Below are positions 1 to 12,838 of a DNA stretch of 50,222 nucleotides, in pieces. A model generated the notes under the pieces. The model saw only the letters and a list, made by a program, of their open reading frames with translations. It was not told where the DNA came from and did not search any database. The stretch lies in NCBI GenBank assembly GCA_049724395.1, contig JAUGWO010000266.1:1-50222 (forward strand), written 5' to 3'. Made by a program: the position numbers and the translations under genes. The DNA is from Spongospora subterranea f. sp. subterranea (lineage: Eukaryota; Endomyxa: Phytomyxea; Phytomyxea; Plasmodiophorida). Positions within the stretch are counted from its first letter, which is position 1. Every line of letters starts with the position of its first letter.

Positions 1-44
1 CTCATGCTTAACTCTGAACGTCGGCCCATGGCGAACCGCTACGG

Positions 45-2346
45 TTGCGCCATCCCATTCCTCCAATGCTTGTCCTCACTTTGTTGGTATTGCTGTTGGT
101 GGTGACCAGACCGACTCGATCTGTGACAACCGAACCTGGTGACGGTTGGGGCGAACCGCTTGGCTCAGGTCAGGCCAATGCCGCCACAAAAATCGCTTCG
201 TCGACTATCTCGGTATGGATGGCGGAATGTCGCTCCAAAGAATTTCCAAATTCTGAAATCATTTGATTGCAGGACACATTGTCGCCATCGCAGGAGTTGG
301 CAATGACCCATGACAAGACCCAAGGTTTACACTATTCCCAATATTTTTTGGAAATATTACATTGGATTGATATTTTGATTAAGGTAATTTCTCGTTGGTG
401 TTTGAATTCTCTCAATATTAATTGTGTCGACCAGTTTGGTGAAAAGTTCTGTGAACTAATGTAGTCGTTCAGTTCATCTTCATATAGAGATTCCGCTTGT
501 TAAGTGCGTTTTTAGAAATGGGACTCGGGCCGGGGTTCGAAAATTGACGAGTTCCATATCAGTCTCGATTCTCAACAGTTGAGCCAAGAGCGCAAGAACC
601 TCCAGCGCCTGATCGATCTAAATCGAATTCCTATTGATTCGGAAATTATCCCGTCAAAAGACTTTCTCAAGAATCTCGTGCCCGATAACAGAAACGCCCA
701 CCAGTTTGTTGACAGTTCTTCCAGAAACTTAGCCGTTCAGTCGATATCCAAATTGTGTTTGGGTTGCTAAGTTCGTCTTAGGATTAGGACCTGATGAGCA
801 CGAATTCAAACCGTGATGCATTCTGTATCAGTATTGATGGTCAACAGTCAATTGAAAGCGTAGTGGGCAAAACCCTCGATTGCCGCTTCAAAAATCCGAT
901 TGATTCAAAAAACCAGCCAGATGACGTTGGTGAAAATTTCGTGCCAGTAAGAGATTGCCGAAATTCGTGATTACCAATATTTGCTTATATCGAACTAGGA
1001 TGGATTTCCAGAGCAGACTCACAAAATGTTTGAGTTTCGTAAATATAAGTATGTGGTGGGATTGAAAATTCTCTGTCCGCTCTTGAACTGGGATCTGGAT
1101 GAGGTCAAAGACTATGATAGCCTCTGTGTGTTTCTGGTCAGGACTCTGGTTCCCCGCTCTGTCTGGGATTTGATGGTCACAAACGGCATCGTCTGTTTTA
1201 GGGAAAGAAGACGAATCCAGAACAGGTTGAGTTTCACGACAATTTGGCCATAATGGAATACATGATGGAATTACTCGGAAATTCGGGCGGGATACCGTTG
1301 AGGTCGCACAAAACAACATCGATGTTCCTGACAATAGGCTAATTGCCAAGGCAACCAGCACCCTTCAAAAACTGATCCTAATTTCGAATTTTGTTTTGAA
1401 ACTGGTCTCTTGCAGAAGATCGCTCCGCAGTATTAGTTGTAATTTGATCGATTGTCTCAAGCGCATCTGTATTCCCGTCCTTCAATGTCTTGTGAAATGT
1501 TGTGGCAAAGACATGGGCTTGTTCCAGACACGTTGGGAATGTGTTTCAACCACGGTGATTTTGGAATGACATACTGCCCCGGTCGTAAATCAAATCATAA
1601 CACCTGCGGTTATCAGATGATGAAAATCGTCAGAAACCCTGACAACAGGTTTTCATTCGCCTTTTGTTAAAATACTGATTAACAATTGTGCTTTCAGAGA
1701 CAAAGACTTCGGTTTATTGGATCTGAAAGCTCTTGCTCTGGCTGTTTCAAAGTCAAAAACCGCAGAAGAAAAACTCAAACTGTGCTGTGATTTCAACGAG
1801 AGATACCGATCAAGTGGCCCCGCAACTCGACATCTTTTAAAAAAATATTATCACATTTCTCCAAAACCCATCTGGGGGTGCTTTGTTCATCACTGTGGCC
1901 AAAATACAAATGAATGGATTCGAAAATGGGGCCCTCAATTCACACATTCGGAATTCGGAAGGCGGAAATGTCAGGGCTTGAATACCATCAAATGCGGATC
2001 GATCAACCGACCATTTGATATTCCTGCAAGACGTTCTCTTCGCTATAAATCAACCCGAGACCTCCTCCCAGCGCTTTCCAAAATTCTCGAAGAGCATGAT
2101 CAATTCGTGATTGCGAAGACAGCATCACAGAGATCGCCTAATCCGGGTTTAACCTCCTTCATCAGCAAATGCCGTCCTGTCATCAACTGTTTAAATGGTC
2201 ATTGCTCTGGAAGTGTTGAGGAATTTGTTCGGAGATGGGGAGAATCAGTATCCTACAACAAGTTCAGTCGCGATTACTGTCCTGGAACAGGCAGAATGGA
2301 ATATGATATCTGTCAATATGATTCTCAGCCATCCAAGGTTGGATGA
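45..2346 (+). CDS. hypothetical secreted cysteine-rich repeat protein, multi-exon, possibly damaged
   Basis: I do not recognise the family. A reading frame at 45-266 opens with a basic start and the hydrophobic run LVLTLLVLLLVV, like a signal peptide, but its linkage to the later exons is inferred. The best part is 1452-1648 joined by a 49-50 nt intron (donor after AACAG, acceptor CTTTCAG) to 1698-2346; the phase fits across the join. The protein repeats one module at least twice: around 1891-1970 (GCFVHHCGQNTNEWIRKWG) and 2190-2285 (CLNGHCSGSVEEFVRRWG ... YCPG), each a Cys pair, a Trp-Gly and a later Cys-x-Gly. A third copy near 1480-1620 has its first half (VKCCGKD, RWECVS) and its second half (FGMTYCPG) in different frames, so this copy carries a frameshift or a sequence error. 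Exon-like open stretches also lie at 511-770 and 792-989. The conserved cysteines suggest an extracellular or lumenal disulfide-bonded protein. Confidence 0.45.
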
Positions 2347-2435
2347 CTGTTGACCCTCCAATGATTCAACAAATACTGTAGATGAAGTCAATAAATTTTT
2401 TGAGCTTAAGAGTTGTTTCACAAGGGGTTATAGGG

Positions 2436-3198
2436 TTATTCTGTTGTATTCATATGAACTTTTCTCGGTAAAATTCCATTGGGGTCTTTGACACGAACCC
2501 AATTACTGAAAATGGGAAAACGATCACGATAAATCGACTTGTCGACAAATGCGATAGAACCCATTTGTCGGAATAACCACAGTGGATTTATACCATACGG
2601 ATTGTGATATGTTATAGGAGTATATCCCGCCAAGAATCACAATCGAAGCGAATGTTCTAAATTGACGTTTCTGTTTTTGGATGAAAGCGCGGTAGAAATT
2701 TGCGAACCCCAAGAACGACTGAAGTTCCTTGACTGACTGAGGAACTGGCCACGACAGGATGGCAGATATACGCTCTGGGTCCATCAGCAACCCGCCATAG
2801 GATAAGCGGAACCCCAGAAAATCAATCTCAGGAACGTGAAGAACGTTCCGTACGAGTGGAATTCGAATACCGAAACGTAATTTCAATCTTTGAAATCTGC
2901 TTTCGTCTCGGCGCCAGTTCTACGCCATTTTGATCCCAAGTTGGATATTGTAGTCGAAGCCGATGCATCTGATACTTGGGAACCCTCATCATCCGCCACA
3001 CCCGCTCTAAAGGATTGTTTTGTTCGATTTCATCAGACGTATCCTGAGGTACCGCGGCCGTAAGGGGGGATACTGTCACGACCGTACGACGACCGTACTA
3101 CTTGACAACGTATATTATTAATAAACGATTAAAGCGTACCGTCCGAACTGGGCAAAAAAAAAAATGCTCAGTTGCTCAGTTCGGACAACGTCGATTAC
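2436..3198. mobile_element. Ty3/gypsy LTR-retrotransposon fossil (reverse transcriptase, RNase H start, LTR start)
   Basis: Two pieces of a Ty3/gypsy pol region lie in opposite orientations. The minus-strand piece (about 2650-2886) shows the reverse transcriptase tail motif FLGFANFYR, with LSWPVP just before it. The plus-strand piece (about 2885-3060) shows the RNase H entry motif VVEADASD. It is followed by a purine tract (AAGGGGGGA, about 3063) and then TGTCACGACC from 3074, which looks like the start of an LTR. The element is plainly broken: an inversion or two insertions plus large deletions, with several disruptions. Lack of a second LTR prevents dating; the decay suggests an old copy. 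Its right side merges into the Harbinger remnant. Confidence 0.7.
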
Positions 3199-3597
3199 CT
3201 ATAACGTCGTTTGATTGGCATTCCTGACAACAGCCGTGATTTTCTGTTCCGGTGATGCTCCCAGCTGACCACAACAATCGCGTCTTTGTGTGAAAAACGC
3301 GTCACGTTTTGGGATGTCATGTACAATTTGGCGAAAAAGGCGTGTTGACATTTTGAACCTTCGCCGAAAAATACGCTCCGGATACACAGGTGACGCACAG
3401 AGGTAGTCTGTCATAAGCCTGGCATATCCTTCTCGATGCCACGGTTGATGTTTGCCGAACGCCCAACTATCGATCCACCCTGGAACTTGTTGCTCCTCGT
3501 CCGAGGAGCTATCAGACTCGGAATCGGACTCTATGGCCAACAACATCCATTCATCATCGTCCAGGAGCTCATCAATGAGGATAAGATCACAATCCAC
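3199..3597 (-). pseudogene. PIF/Harbinger-type transposase fragment (N-terminal part)
   Basis: The 132-residue minus-strand frame reads like the start of plant/protist Harbinger nucleases: an acidic Ser/Asp/Glu-rich lead (SDSESDSSSDEEQQ), then YPERIFRRRFKMS, FFTQRRDCCGQLG and SPEQKITAVVR, a run shared by the DDE-domain 'plant transposon protein' family. The frame then leaves the family sequence just where the family would continue into the catalytic domain, so the DDE catalytic core is missing and the copy is truncated at its 3' side. A short inverted pair, GTCCGAACT at 3141-3149 and AGTTCGGAC at 3178-3186, sits just beyond the truncation; it may be an element end but I could not find a matching partner upstream. 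The fragment is non-autonomous and probably inert. Confidence 0.7.
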
Positions 3598-4104
3598 TGT
3601 CGGTGGAAAAAATTATGCAGAGTATGGGATACCTCAGGGAGATATCGTCTTATCAGGGTCACCCAGTTTATGAAAATATCTGCAAGTCTTTGACTCATCA
3701 CAAACCGTTTAAACACCTCGATTAAAAACTGTACCGGTGGGGCAACCAGGTTTTATAAATTTTTTCGAAACAAGGTGCTGTACAGTCAGAGACTCACTTC
3801 AAGTTTAGGATAAGAACTACCGGTAGAGATGCTCTTGGAAACTCCAACAGCAAATATCACCATCAGAGAGCTGGAAAGAGCAGTTAAAAAAGCCAACAGC
3901 AAGTCATAAAACCGTAAGCCCCCAACTTGTGCAGTTTCTTCTTATTCAGAAGGTATTCAAAAACTCTGTATCAAGATGTAATTCTAAAGCCTAAATGGGA
4001 ATAATGCGGTCCCCATTTGACATCAATGATTTATGCGCATTCTCAATTCAAACTCATTCCTTATACATATAAATCATGTGAAGAAACACGCATCAATGAC
4101 GAAG
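3598..4104. other. intergenic stretch before the satellite; no gene seen
   Basis: Both strands contain only short open frames without splice-supported extension or recognisable motifs. The last ~90 bases before 4105 are unique sequence, and the 35-bp repeat begins abruptly. Confidence 0.5.
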
Positions 4105-7100
4105 TAGTATGGATCACATTGTTCAATATCATGGCCAAGCAGTATGGATCACATTGTTCAATATCATGGCCAAGCAGTATGGATCACATTGTTCAATCTC
4201 ATGGCCAAGCAGTATGGATCACATTGTTCAATATCATGGCCAAGCAGTATGGATCACATTGTTCAATATCATGGCCAAGCAGTATGGATCACATTGTTCA
4301 ATCTCATGGCCAAGCAGTATGGATCACATTGTTCAATATCATGGCCAAGCAGTATGGATCACATTGTTCAATCTCATGGCCAAGCAGTATGGATCACATT
4401 GTTCAATCTCATGTTCAATTGTTCTCATGGCCAAGCAGTATGGATCACATTGTTCAATCTCATGGCCAAGCAGTATGGATCACATTGTTCAATCTCATGG
4501 CCAAGCAGTATGGATCACATTGTTCAATCTCATGGCCAAGCAGTATGGATCACATTGTTCAATCTCATGGCCAAGCAGTATGGATCACATTGTTCAATCT
4601 CATGGCCAAGCAGTATGGATCACATTGTTCAATATCATGGCCAAGCAGTATGGATCACATTGTTCAATCTCATGGCCAAGCAGTATGGATCACATTGTTC
4701 AATCTCATGGCCAAGCAGTATGGATCACATTGTTCAATATCATGGCCAAGCAGTATGGATCACATTGTTCAATCTCATGGCCAAGCAGTATGGATCACAT
4801 TGTTCAATCTCATGGCCAAGCAGTATGGATCACATTGTTCAATCTCATGGCCAAGCAGTATGGATCACATTGTTCAATATCATGGCCAAGCAGTATGGAT
4901 CACATTGTTCAATCTCATGGCCAAGCAGTATGGATCACATTGTTCAATCTCATGGCCAAGCAGTATGGATCACATTGTTCAATATCATGGCCAAGCAGTA
5001 TGGATCACATTGTTCAATCATCATGGCCAAGCAGTATGGATCACATTGTTCAATCTCATGGCCAAGCAGTATGGATCACATTGTTCAATATCATGGCCAA
5101 GCAGTATGGATCACATTGTTCAATCTCATGGCCAAGCAGTATGGATCACATTGTTCAATCAATATCATGGCCAAGCAGTATGGATCACATTGTCATGGCC
5201 AAGCAGTATGGATCACATTGTTCAATCTCATGGCCAAGCAGTATGGATCACATTGTTCAATATCATGGCCAAGCAGTATGGATCACATTGTTCAATCTCA
5301 TGGCCAAGCAGTATGGATCACATTGTTCAATCTCATGGCCAAGCAGTATGGATCACATTGTTCAATCTCATGGCCAAGCAGTATGGATCACATTGTTCAA
5401 TCTCATGGCCAAGCAGTCATGGCCAAGCAGTATGGATCACATTGTTCAATCTCATGGCCAAGCAGTATGGATCACATTGTTCAATCATCATGGTATGGAT
5501 CACATTGTTCAATCTCATGGCCAAGCAGTATGGATCACATTGTTCAATCTCATGGCCAAGCAGTATGGATCACATTGTTCAATCTCATGGCCAAGCAGTA
5601 TGGATCACATTGTTCAATCTCATGGCCAAGCAGTATGGATCACATTGTTCAATCTCATGGCCAAGCAGTATGGATCACATTGTCATGGCCAAGCAGTATG
5701 GATCACATTGTTCAATATCATGGCCAAGCAGTATGGATCACATTGTTCAATCTCATGGCCAAGCAGTATGGATCACATTGTTCAATCTCATGGCCAAGCA
5801 GTATGGATCACATTGTTCAATCTCATGGCCAAGCAGTATGGATCACATTGTTCAATATCATGGCCAAGCAGTATGGATCACATTGTTCAATCTCATGGCC
5901 AAGCAGTATGGATCACATTGTTCAATCTCATGGCCAAGCAGTATGGATCACATTGTTCAATCTCATGGCCAAGCAGTATGGATCACATTGTTCAATATCA
6001 TGGCCAAGCAGTATGGATCACATTGTTCAATATCATGGCCAAGCAGTATGGATCACATTGTTCAATCTCATGGCCAAGCAGTATGGATCACATTGTTCAA
6101 TCTCATGGCCAAGCAGTATGGATCACATTGTTCAATCTCATGGCCAAGCAGTATGGATCACATTGTTCAATCTCATGGCCAAGCAGTATGGATCACATTG
6201 TTCAATCTCATGGCCAAGCAGTATGGATCACATTGTTCAATCTCATGGCCAAGCAGTATGGATCACATTGTTCAATCATCATGGCCAAGCAGTATGGATC
6301 ACATTGTTCAATCTCATGGCCAAGCAGTATGGATCACATTGTTCAATATCATGGCCAAGCAGTATGGATCACATTGTTCAATCTCATGGCCAAGCAGTAT
6401 GGATCACATTGTTCAGTATGGATCACATTGTTCTCATGGCCAAGCAGTATGGATCACATTGTTCAATCAATCTCATGGCCAAGCAGTATGGATCACATTG
6501 TTCAATCTCATGGCCAAGCAGTATGGATCACATTGTTCAATATCATGGCCAAGCAGTATGGATCACATTGTTCAATCTCATGGCCAAGCAGTATGGATGG
6601 ATCACATTGTCATGGCCAAGCAGTATGGATCACATTGTTCAATATCATGGCCAAGCAGTATGGATCACATTGTTCAATCTCATGGCCAAGCAGTATGGAT
6701 CACATTGTTCAATCTCATGGCCAAGCAGTATGGATCACATTGTTCAATCTCATGGCCAAGCAGTATGGATCACATTGTTCAATCTCATGGCCAAGCAGTA
6801 TGGATCACATTGTTCAATCTCATGGCCAAGCAGTATGGATCACATTGTTCTCATGGCCAAGCAGTATGGATCACATTGTTCAATCTCATGGCCAAGCAGT
6901 ATGGATCACATTGTTCAATCTCATGGCCAAGCAGTATGGATCACATTGTTCAATCTCATGGCCAAGCAGTATGGATCACATTGTTCAATATCATGGCCAA
7001 GCAGTATGGATCACATTGTTCAATCTCATGGCCAAGCAGTATGGATCACATTGTTCAATCTCATGGCCAAGCAGTATGGATCACATTGTTCAATCTCATG

Positions 7101-10100
7101 GCCAAGCAGTATGGATCACATTGTTCAATATCATGGCCAAGCAGTATGGATCACATTGTTCAATCTCATGGCCAAGCAGTATGGATCACATTGTTCAATC
7201 TCATGGCCAAGCAGTATGGATCACATTGTTCAATCTCATGGCCAAGCAGTATGGATCACATTGTTCAATCTCATGGCCAAGCAGTATGGATCACATTGTT
7301 CAATCTCATGGCCAAGCAGTATGGATCACATTGTTCAATCTCATGGCCAAGCAGTATGGATCACATTGTTCAATCTCATGGCCAAGCAGTATGGATCACA
7401 TTGTTCAATCTCATGGCCAAGCAGTATGGATCACATTGTTCAATCTCATGGCCAAGCAGTATGGATCACATTGTTCAATCTCATGGCCAAGCAGTATGGA
7501 TCACATTGTTCAATCTCATGGCCAAGCAGTATGGATCACATTGTTCAATCTCATGGCCAAGCAGTATGGATCACATTGTTCAATCTCATGGCCAAGCAGT
7601 ATGGATCACATTGTTCAATCTCATGGCCAAGCAGTATGGATCACATTGTTCAATCTCATGGCCAAGCAGTATGGATCACATTGTTCAATATCATGGCCAA
7701 GCAGTATGGATCACATTGTTCAATCTCATGGCCAAGCAGTATGGATCACATTGTTCAATATCATGGCCAAGCAGTATGGATCACATTGTTCAATCTCATG
7801 GCCAAGCAGTATGGATCACATTGTTCAATCTCATGGCCAAGCAGTATGGATCACATTGTTCAATCTCATGGCCAAGCAGTATGGATCACATTGTTCAATC
7901 TCATGGCCAAGCAGTATGGATCACATTGTTCAATATCATGGCCAAGCAGTATGGATCACATTGTTCAATCTCATGGCCAAGCAGTATGGATCACATTGTT
8001 CAATCTCATGGCCAAGCAGTATGGATCACATTGTTCAATCTCATGGCCAAGCAGTATGGATCACATTGTTCAATCTCATGGCCAAGCAGTATGGATCACA
8101 TTGTTCAATATCATGGCCAAGCAGTATGGATCACATTGTTCAATATCATGGCCAAGCAGTATGGATCACAATATCATGGCCAAGCAGTATGGATCACATT
8201 GTTCAATCTCATGGCCAAGCAGTATGGATCACATTGTTCAATCTCATGGCCAAGCAGTATGGATCACATTGTTCAATCTCATGGCCAAGCAGTATGGATC
8301 ACATTGTTCAATCTCATGGCCAAGCAGTATGGATCACATTGTTCAATCTCATGGCCAAGCAGTATGGATCACATTGTTCAATCTCATGGCCAAGCAGTAT
8401 GGATCACATTGTTCAATCTCATGGCCAAGCAGTATGGATCACATTGTTCAATCTCATGGCCAAGCAGTATGGATCACATTGTTCAATCTCATGGCCAAGC
8501 AGTATGGATCACATTGTTCAATCTCATGGCCAAGCAGTATGGATCACATTGTTCAATCTCATGGCCAAGCAGTATGGATCACATTGTTCAATCTCATGGC
8601 CAAGCAGTATGGATCACATTGTTCAATCTCATGGCCAAGCAGTATGGATCACATTGTTCAATCTCATGGCCAAGCAGTATGGATCACATTGTTCAATATC
8701 ATGGCCAAGCAGTATGGATCACATTGTTCAATATCATGGCCAAGCAGTATGGATCACATTGTTCAATCTCATGGCCAAGCAGTATGGATCACATTGTTCA
8801 ATCTCATGGCCAAGCAGTATGGATCACATTGTTCAATCTCATGGCCAAGCAGTATGGATCACATTGTTCAATATCATGGCCAAGCAGTATGGATCACATT
8901 GTTCAATCTCATGGCCAAGCAGTATGGATCACATTGTTCAATATCATGGCCAAGCAGTATGGATCACATTGTTCAATCTCATGGCCAAGCAGTATGGATC
9001 ACATTGTTCAATCTCATGGCCAAGCAGTATGGATCACATTGTTCAATATCATGGCCAAGCAGTATGGATCACATTGTTCAATCTCATGGCCAAGCAGTAT
9101 GGATCACATTGTTCAATATCATGGCCAAGCAGTATGGATCACATTGTTCAATATCATGGCCAAGCAGTATGGATCACATTGTTCAATCTCATGGCCAAGC
9201 AGTATGGATCACATTGTTCAATATCATGGCCAAGCAGTATGGATCACATTGTTCAATCTCATGGCCAAGCAGTATGGATCACATTGTTCAATCTCATGGC
9301 CAAGCAGTATGGATCACATTGTTCAATATCATGGCCAAGCAGTATGGATCACATTGTTCAATCTCATGGCCAAGCAGTATGGATCACATTGTTCAATCTC
9401 ATGGCCAAGCAGTATGGATCACATTGTTCAATATCATGGCCAAGCAGTATGGATCACATTGTTCAATCTCATGGCCAAGCAGTATGGATCACATTGTTCA
9501 ATCTCATGGCCAAGCAGTATGGATCACATTGTTCAATATCATGGCCAAGCAGTATGGATCACATTGTTCAATCTCATGGCCAAGCAGTATGGATCACATT
9601 GTTCAATATCATGGCCAAGCAGTATGGATCACATTGTTCAATCTCATGGCCAAGCAGTATGGATCACATTGTTCAATCTCATGGCCAAGCAGTATGGATC
9701 ACATTGTTCAATCTCATGGCCAAGCAGTATGGATCACATTGTTCAATATCATGGCCAAGCAGTATGGATCACATTGTTCAATATCATGGCCAAGCAGTAT
9801 GGATCACATTGTTCAATATCATGGCCAAGCAGTATGGATCACATTGTTCAATCTCATGGCCAAGCAGTATGGATCACATTGTTCAATCTCATGGCCAAGC
9901 AGTATGGATCACATTGTTCAATCTCATGGCCAAGCAGTATGGATCACATTGTTCAATCTCATGGCCAAGCAGTATGGATCACATTGTTCAATCTCATGGC
10001 CAAGCAGTATGGATCACATTGTTCAATCTCATGGCCAAGCAGTATGGATCACATTGTTCAATCTCATGGCCAAGCAGTATGGATCACATTGTTCAATCTC

Positions 10101-12747
10101 ATGGCCAAGCAGTATGGATCACATTGTTCAATCTCATGGCCAAGCAGTATGGATCACATTGTTCAATATCATGGCCAAGCAGTATGGATCACATTGTTCA
10201 ATATCATGGCCAAGCAGTATGGATCACATTGTTCAATATCATGGCCAAGCAGTATGGATCACATTGTTCAATCTCATGGCCAAGCAGTATGGATCACATT
10301 GTTCAATCAATATCATGGCCAAGCAGTATGGATCACATTGTTCAATCTCATGGCCAAGCAGTATGGATCACATTGTTCAATCTCATGGCCAAGCAGTATG
10401 GATCACATTGTTCAATCTCATGGCCAAGCAGTATGGATCACATTGTTCAATCTCATGGCCAAGCAGTATGGATCACATTGTTCAATCTCATGGCCAAGCA
10501 GTATGGATCACATTGTTCAATCTCATGGCCAAGCAGTATGGATCACATTGTTCAATCTCATGGCCAAGCAGTATGGATCACATTGTTCAATATCATGGCC
10601 AAGCAGTATGGATCACATTGTTCAATATCATGGCCAAGCAGTATGGATCACATTGTTCAATCATGGCCAAGCAGTATGGATCACATTGTTCAATATCATG
10701 GCCAAGCAGTATGGATCACATTGTTCAATATCATGGCCAAGCAGTATGGATCACATTGTTCAATCTCATGGCCAAGCAGTATGGATCACATTGTTCAATA
10801 TCATGGCCAAGCAGTATGGATCACATTGTTCAATCTCATGGCCAAGCAGTATGGATCACATTGTTCAATATCATGGCCAAGCAGTATGGATCACATTGTT
10901 CAATCTCATGGCCAAGCAGTATGGATCACATTGTTCAATATCATGGCCAAGCAGTATGGATCACATTGTTCAATATCATGGCCAAGCATATGGATCACAT
11001 TGTTCAATATCATGGCCAAGCAGTATGGATCACATTGTTCAATATCATGGCCAAGCAGTATGGATCACATTGTTCAATATCATGGCCAAGCAGTATGGAT
11101 CACATTGTTCAATATCATGGCCAAGCAGTATGGATCACATTGTTCAATCATGGCCAAGCAGTATGGATCACATTGTTCAATCTCATGGCCAAGCAGTATG
11201 GATCACATTGTTCAATATCATGGCCAAGCAGTATGGATCACATTGTTCAATCTCATGGCCAAGCAGTATGGATCACATTGTTCAATATCATGGCCAAGCA
11301 GTATGGATCACATTGTTCAATCTCATGGCCAAGCAGTATGGATCACATTGTTCAATCTCATGGCCAAGCAGTATGGATCACATTGTTCAATATCATGGCC
11401 AAGCAGTATGGATCACATTGTTCAATATCATGGCCAAGCAGTATGGATCACATTGTTCAATATCATGGCCAAGCAGTATGGATCACATTGTTCAATATCA
11501 TGGCCAAGCAGTATGGATCACATTGTTCAATATCATGGCCAAGCAGTATGGATCACATTGTTCAATATCATGGCCAAGCAGTATGGATCACATTGTTCAA
11601 TATCATGGCCAAGCAGTATGGATCACATTGTTCAATCTCATGGCCAAGCAGTATGGATCACATTGTTCAATATCATGGCCAAGCAGTATGGATCACATTG
11701 TTCAATATCATGGCCAAGCAGTATGGATCACATTGTTCAATATCATGGCCAAGCAGTATGGATCACATTGTTCAATCTCATGGCCAAGCAGTATGGATCA
11801 CATTGTTCAATCTCATGGCCAAGCAGTATGGATCACATTGTTCAATCTCATGGCCAAGCAGTATGGATCACATTGTTCAATCTCATGGCCAAGCAGTATG
11901 GATCACATTGTTCAATCTCATGGCCAAGCAGTATGGATCACATTGTTCAATATCATGGCCAAGCAGTATGGATCACATTGTTCAATATCATGGCCAAGCA
12001 GTATGGATCACATTGTTCAATATCATGGCCAAGCAGTATGGATCACATTGTTCAATCTCATGGCCAAGCAGTATGGATCACATTGTTCAATCTCATGGCC
12101 AAGCAGTATGGATCACATTGTTCAATCTCATGGCCAAGCAGTATGGATCACATTGTTCAATCTCATGGCCAAGCAGTATGGATCACATTGTTCAATCTCA
12201 TGGCCAAGCAGTATGGATCACATTGTTCAATATCATGGCCAAGCAGTATGGATCACATTGTTCAATATCATGGCCAAGCAGTATGGATCACATTGTTCAA
12301 TCTCATGGCCAAGCAGTATGGATCACATTGTTCAATCTCATGGCCAAGCAGTATGGATCACATTGTTCAATCTCATGGCCAAGCAGTATGGATCACATTG
12401 TTCAATATCATGGCCAAGCAGTATGGATCACATTGTTCAATATCATGGCCAAGCAGTATGGATCACATTGTTCAATATCATGGCCAAGCAGTATGGATCA
12501 CATTGTTCAATCTCATGGCCAAGCAGTATGGATCACATTGTTCAATATCATGGCCAAGCAGTATGGATCACATTGTTCAATATCATGGCCAAGCAGTATG
12601 GATCACATTGTTCAATATCATGGCCAAGCAGTATGGATCACATTGTTCAATATCATGGCCAAGCAGTATGGATCACATTGTTCAATATCATGGCCAAGCA
12701 GTATGGATCACATTGTTCAATATCATGGCCAAGCAGTATGGATCACA
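4105..12747 (+). repeat. 35-bp satellite array, about 247 head-to-tail copies
   Basis: The unit is 35 bp and includes TCATGGCCAAGCAGTATGG followed by ATCACATTGTTCAATC. Most copies differ only at one position: they end CAATCTC or CAATATC before ATGG. The length (8,643 bp) gives about 247 units. Aberrant units are clustered at about 4.4-6.9 kb with a few at 8.17, 10.31, 10.66, 10.99 and 11.15 kb; 6.9-8.1 and 8.2-10.3 kb are almost perfectly regular. Because 35 is not a multiple of 3 and the forward strand has no stop in any phase, three overlapping ORFs of 2,919, 2,887 and 2,951 codons span the array, each cycling through the same 35-residue peptide. The reverse strand has TGA in every frame. 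I treat it as non-coding satellite DNA: the near identity of copies at all codon positions shows no coding constraint. The array stops 91 bp before the first possible start of the downstream polymerase gene. Confidence 0.97.
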
Positions 12748-12838
12748 CAACCCTATGTACCATGTACAGTAGGTAGGGTTGTCCGAAGGGGGTTACACCT
12801 GACAAATGCCGAGTCAGGCGATTGTGGTTTAAAAGATA

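Noticed and set aside
888-1361. 157-codon minus-strand ORF
   Set aside because: No motif, and it overlaps plus-strand exon-like segments of the cysteine-rich gene; likely a shadow.
4105-12747. CRISPR array
   Set aside because: The repeats are contiguous with no unique spacers, there are no cas genes, and the genome is eukaryotic. The same applies to the 55-bp array at 46105-46776.
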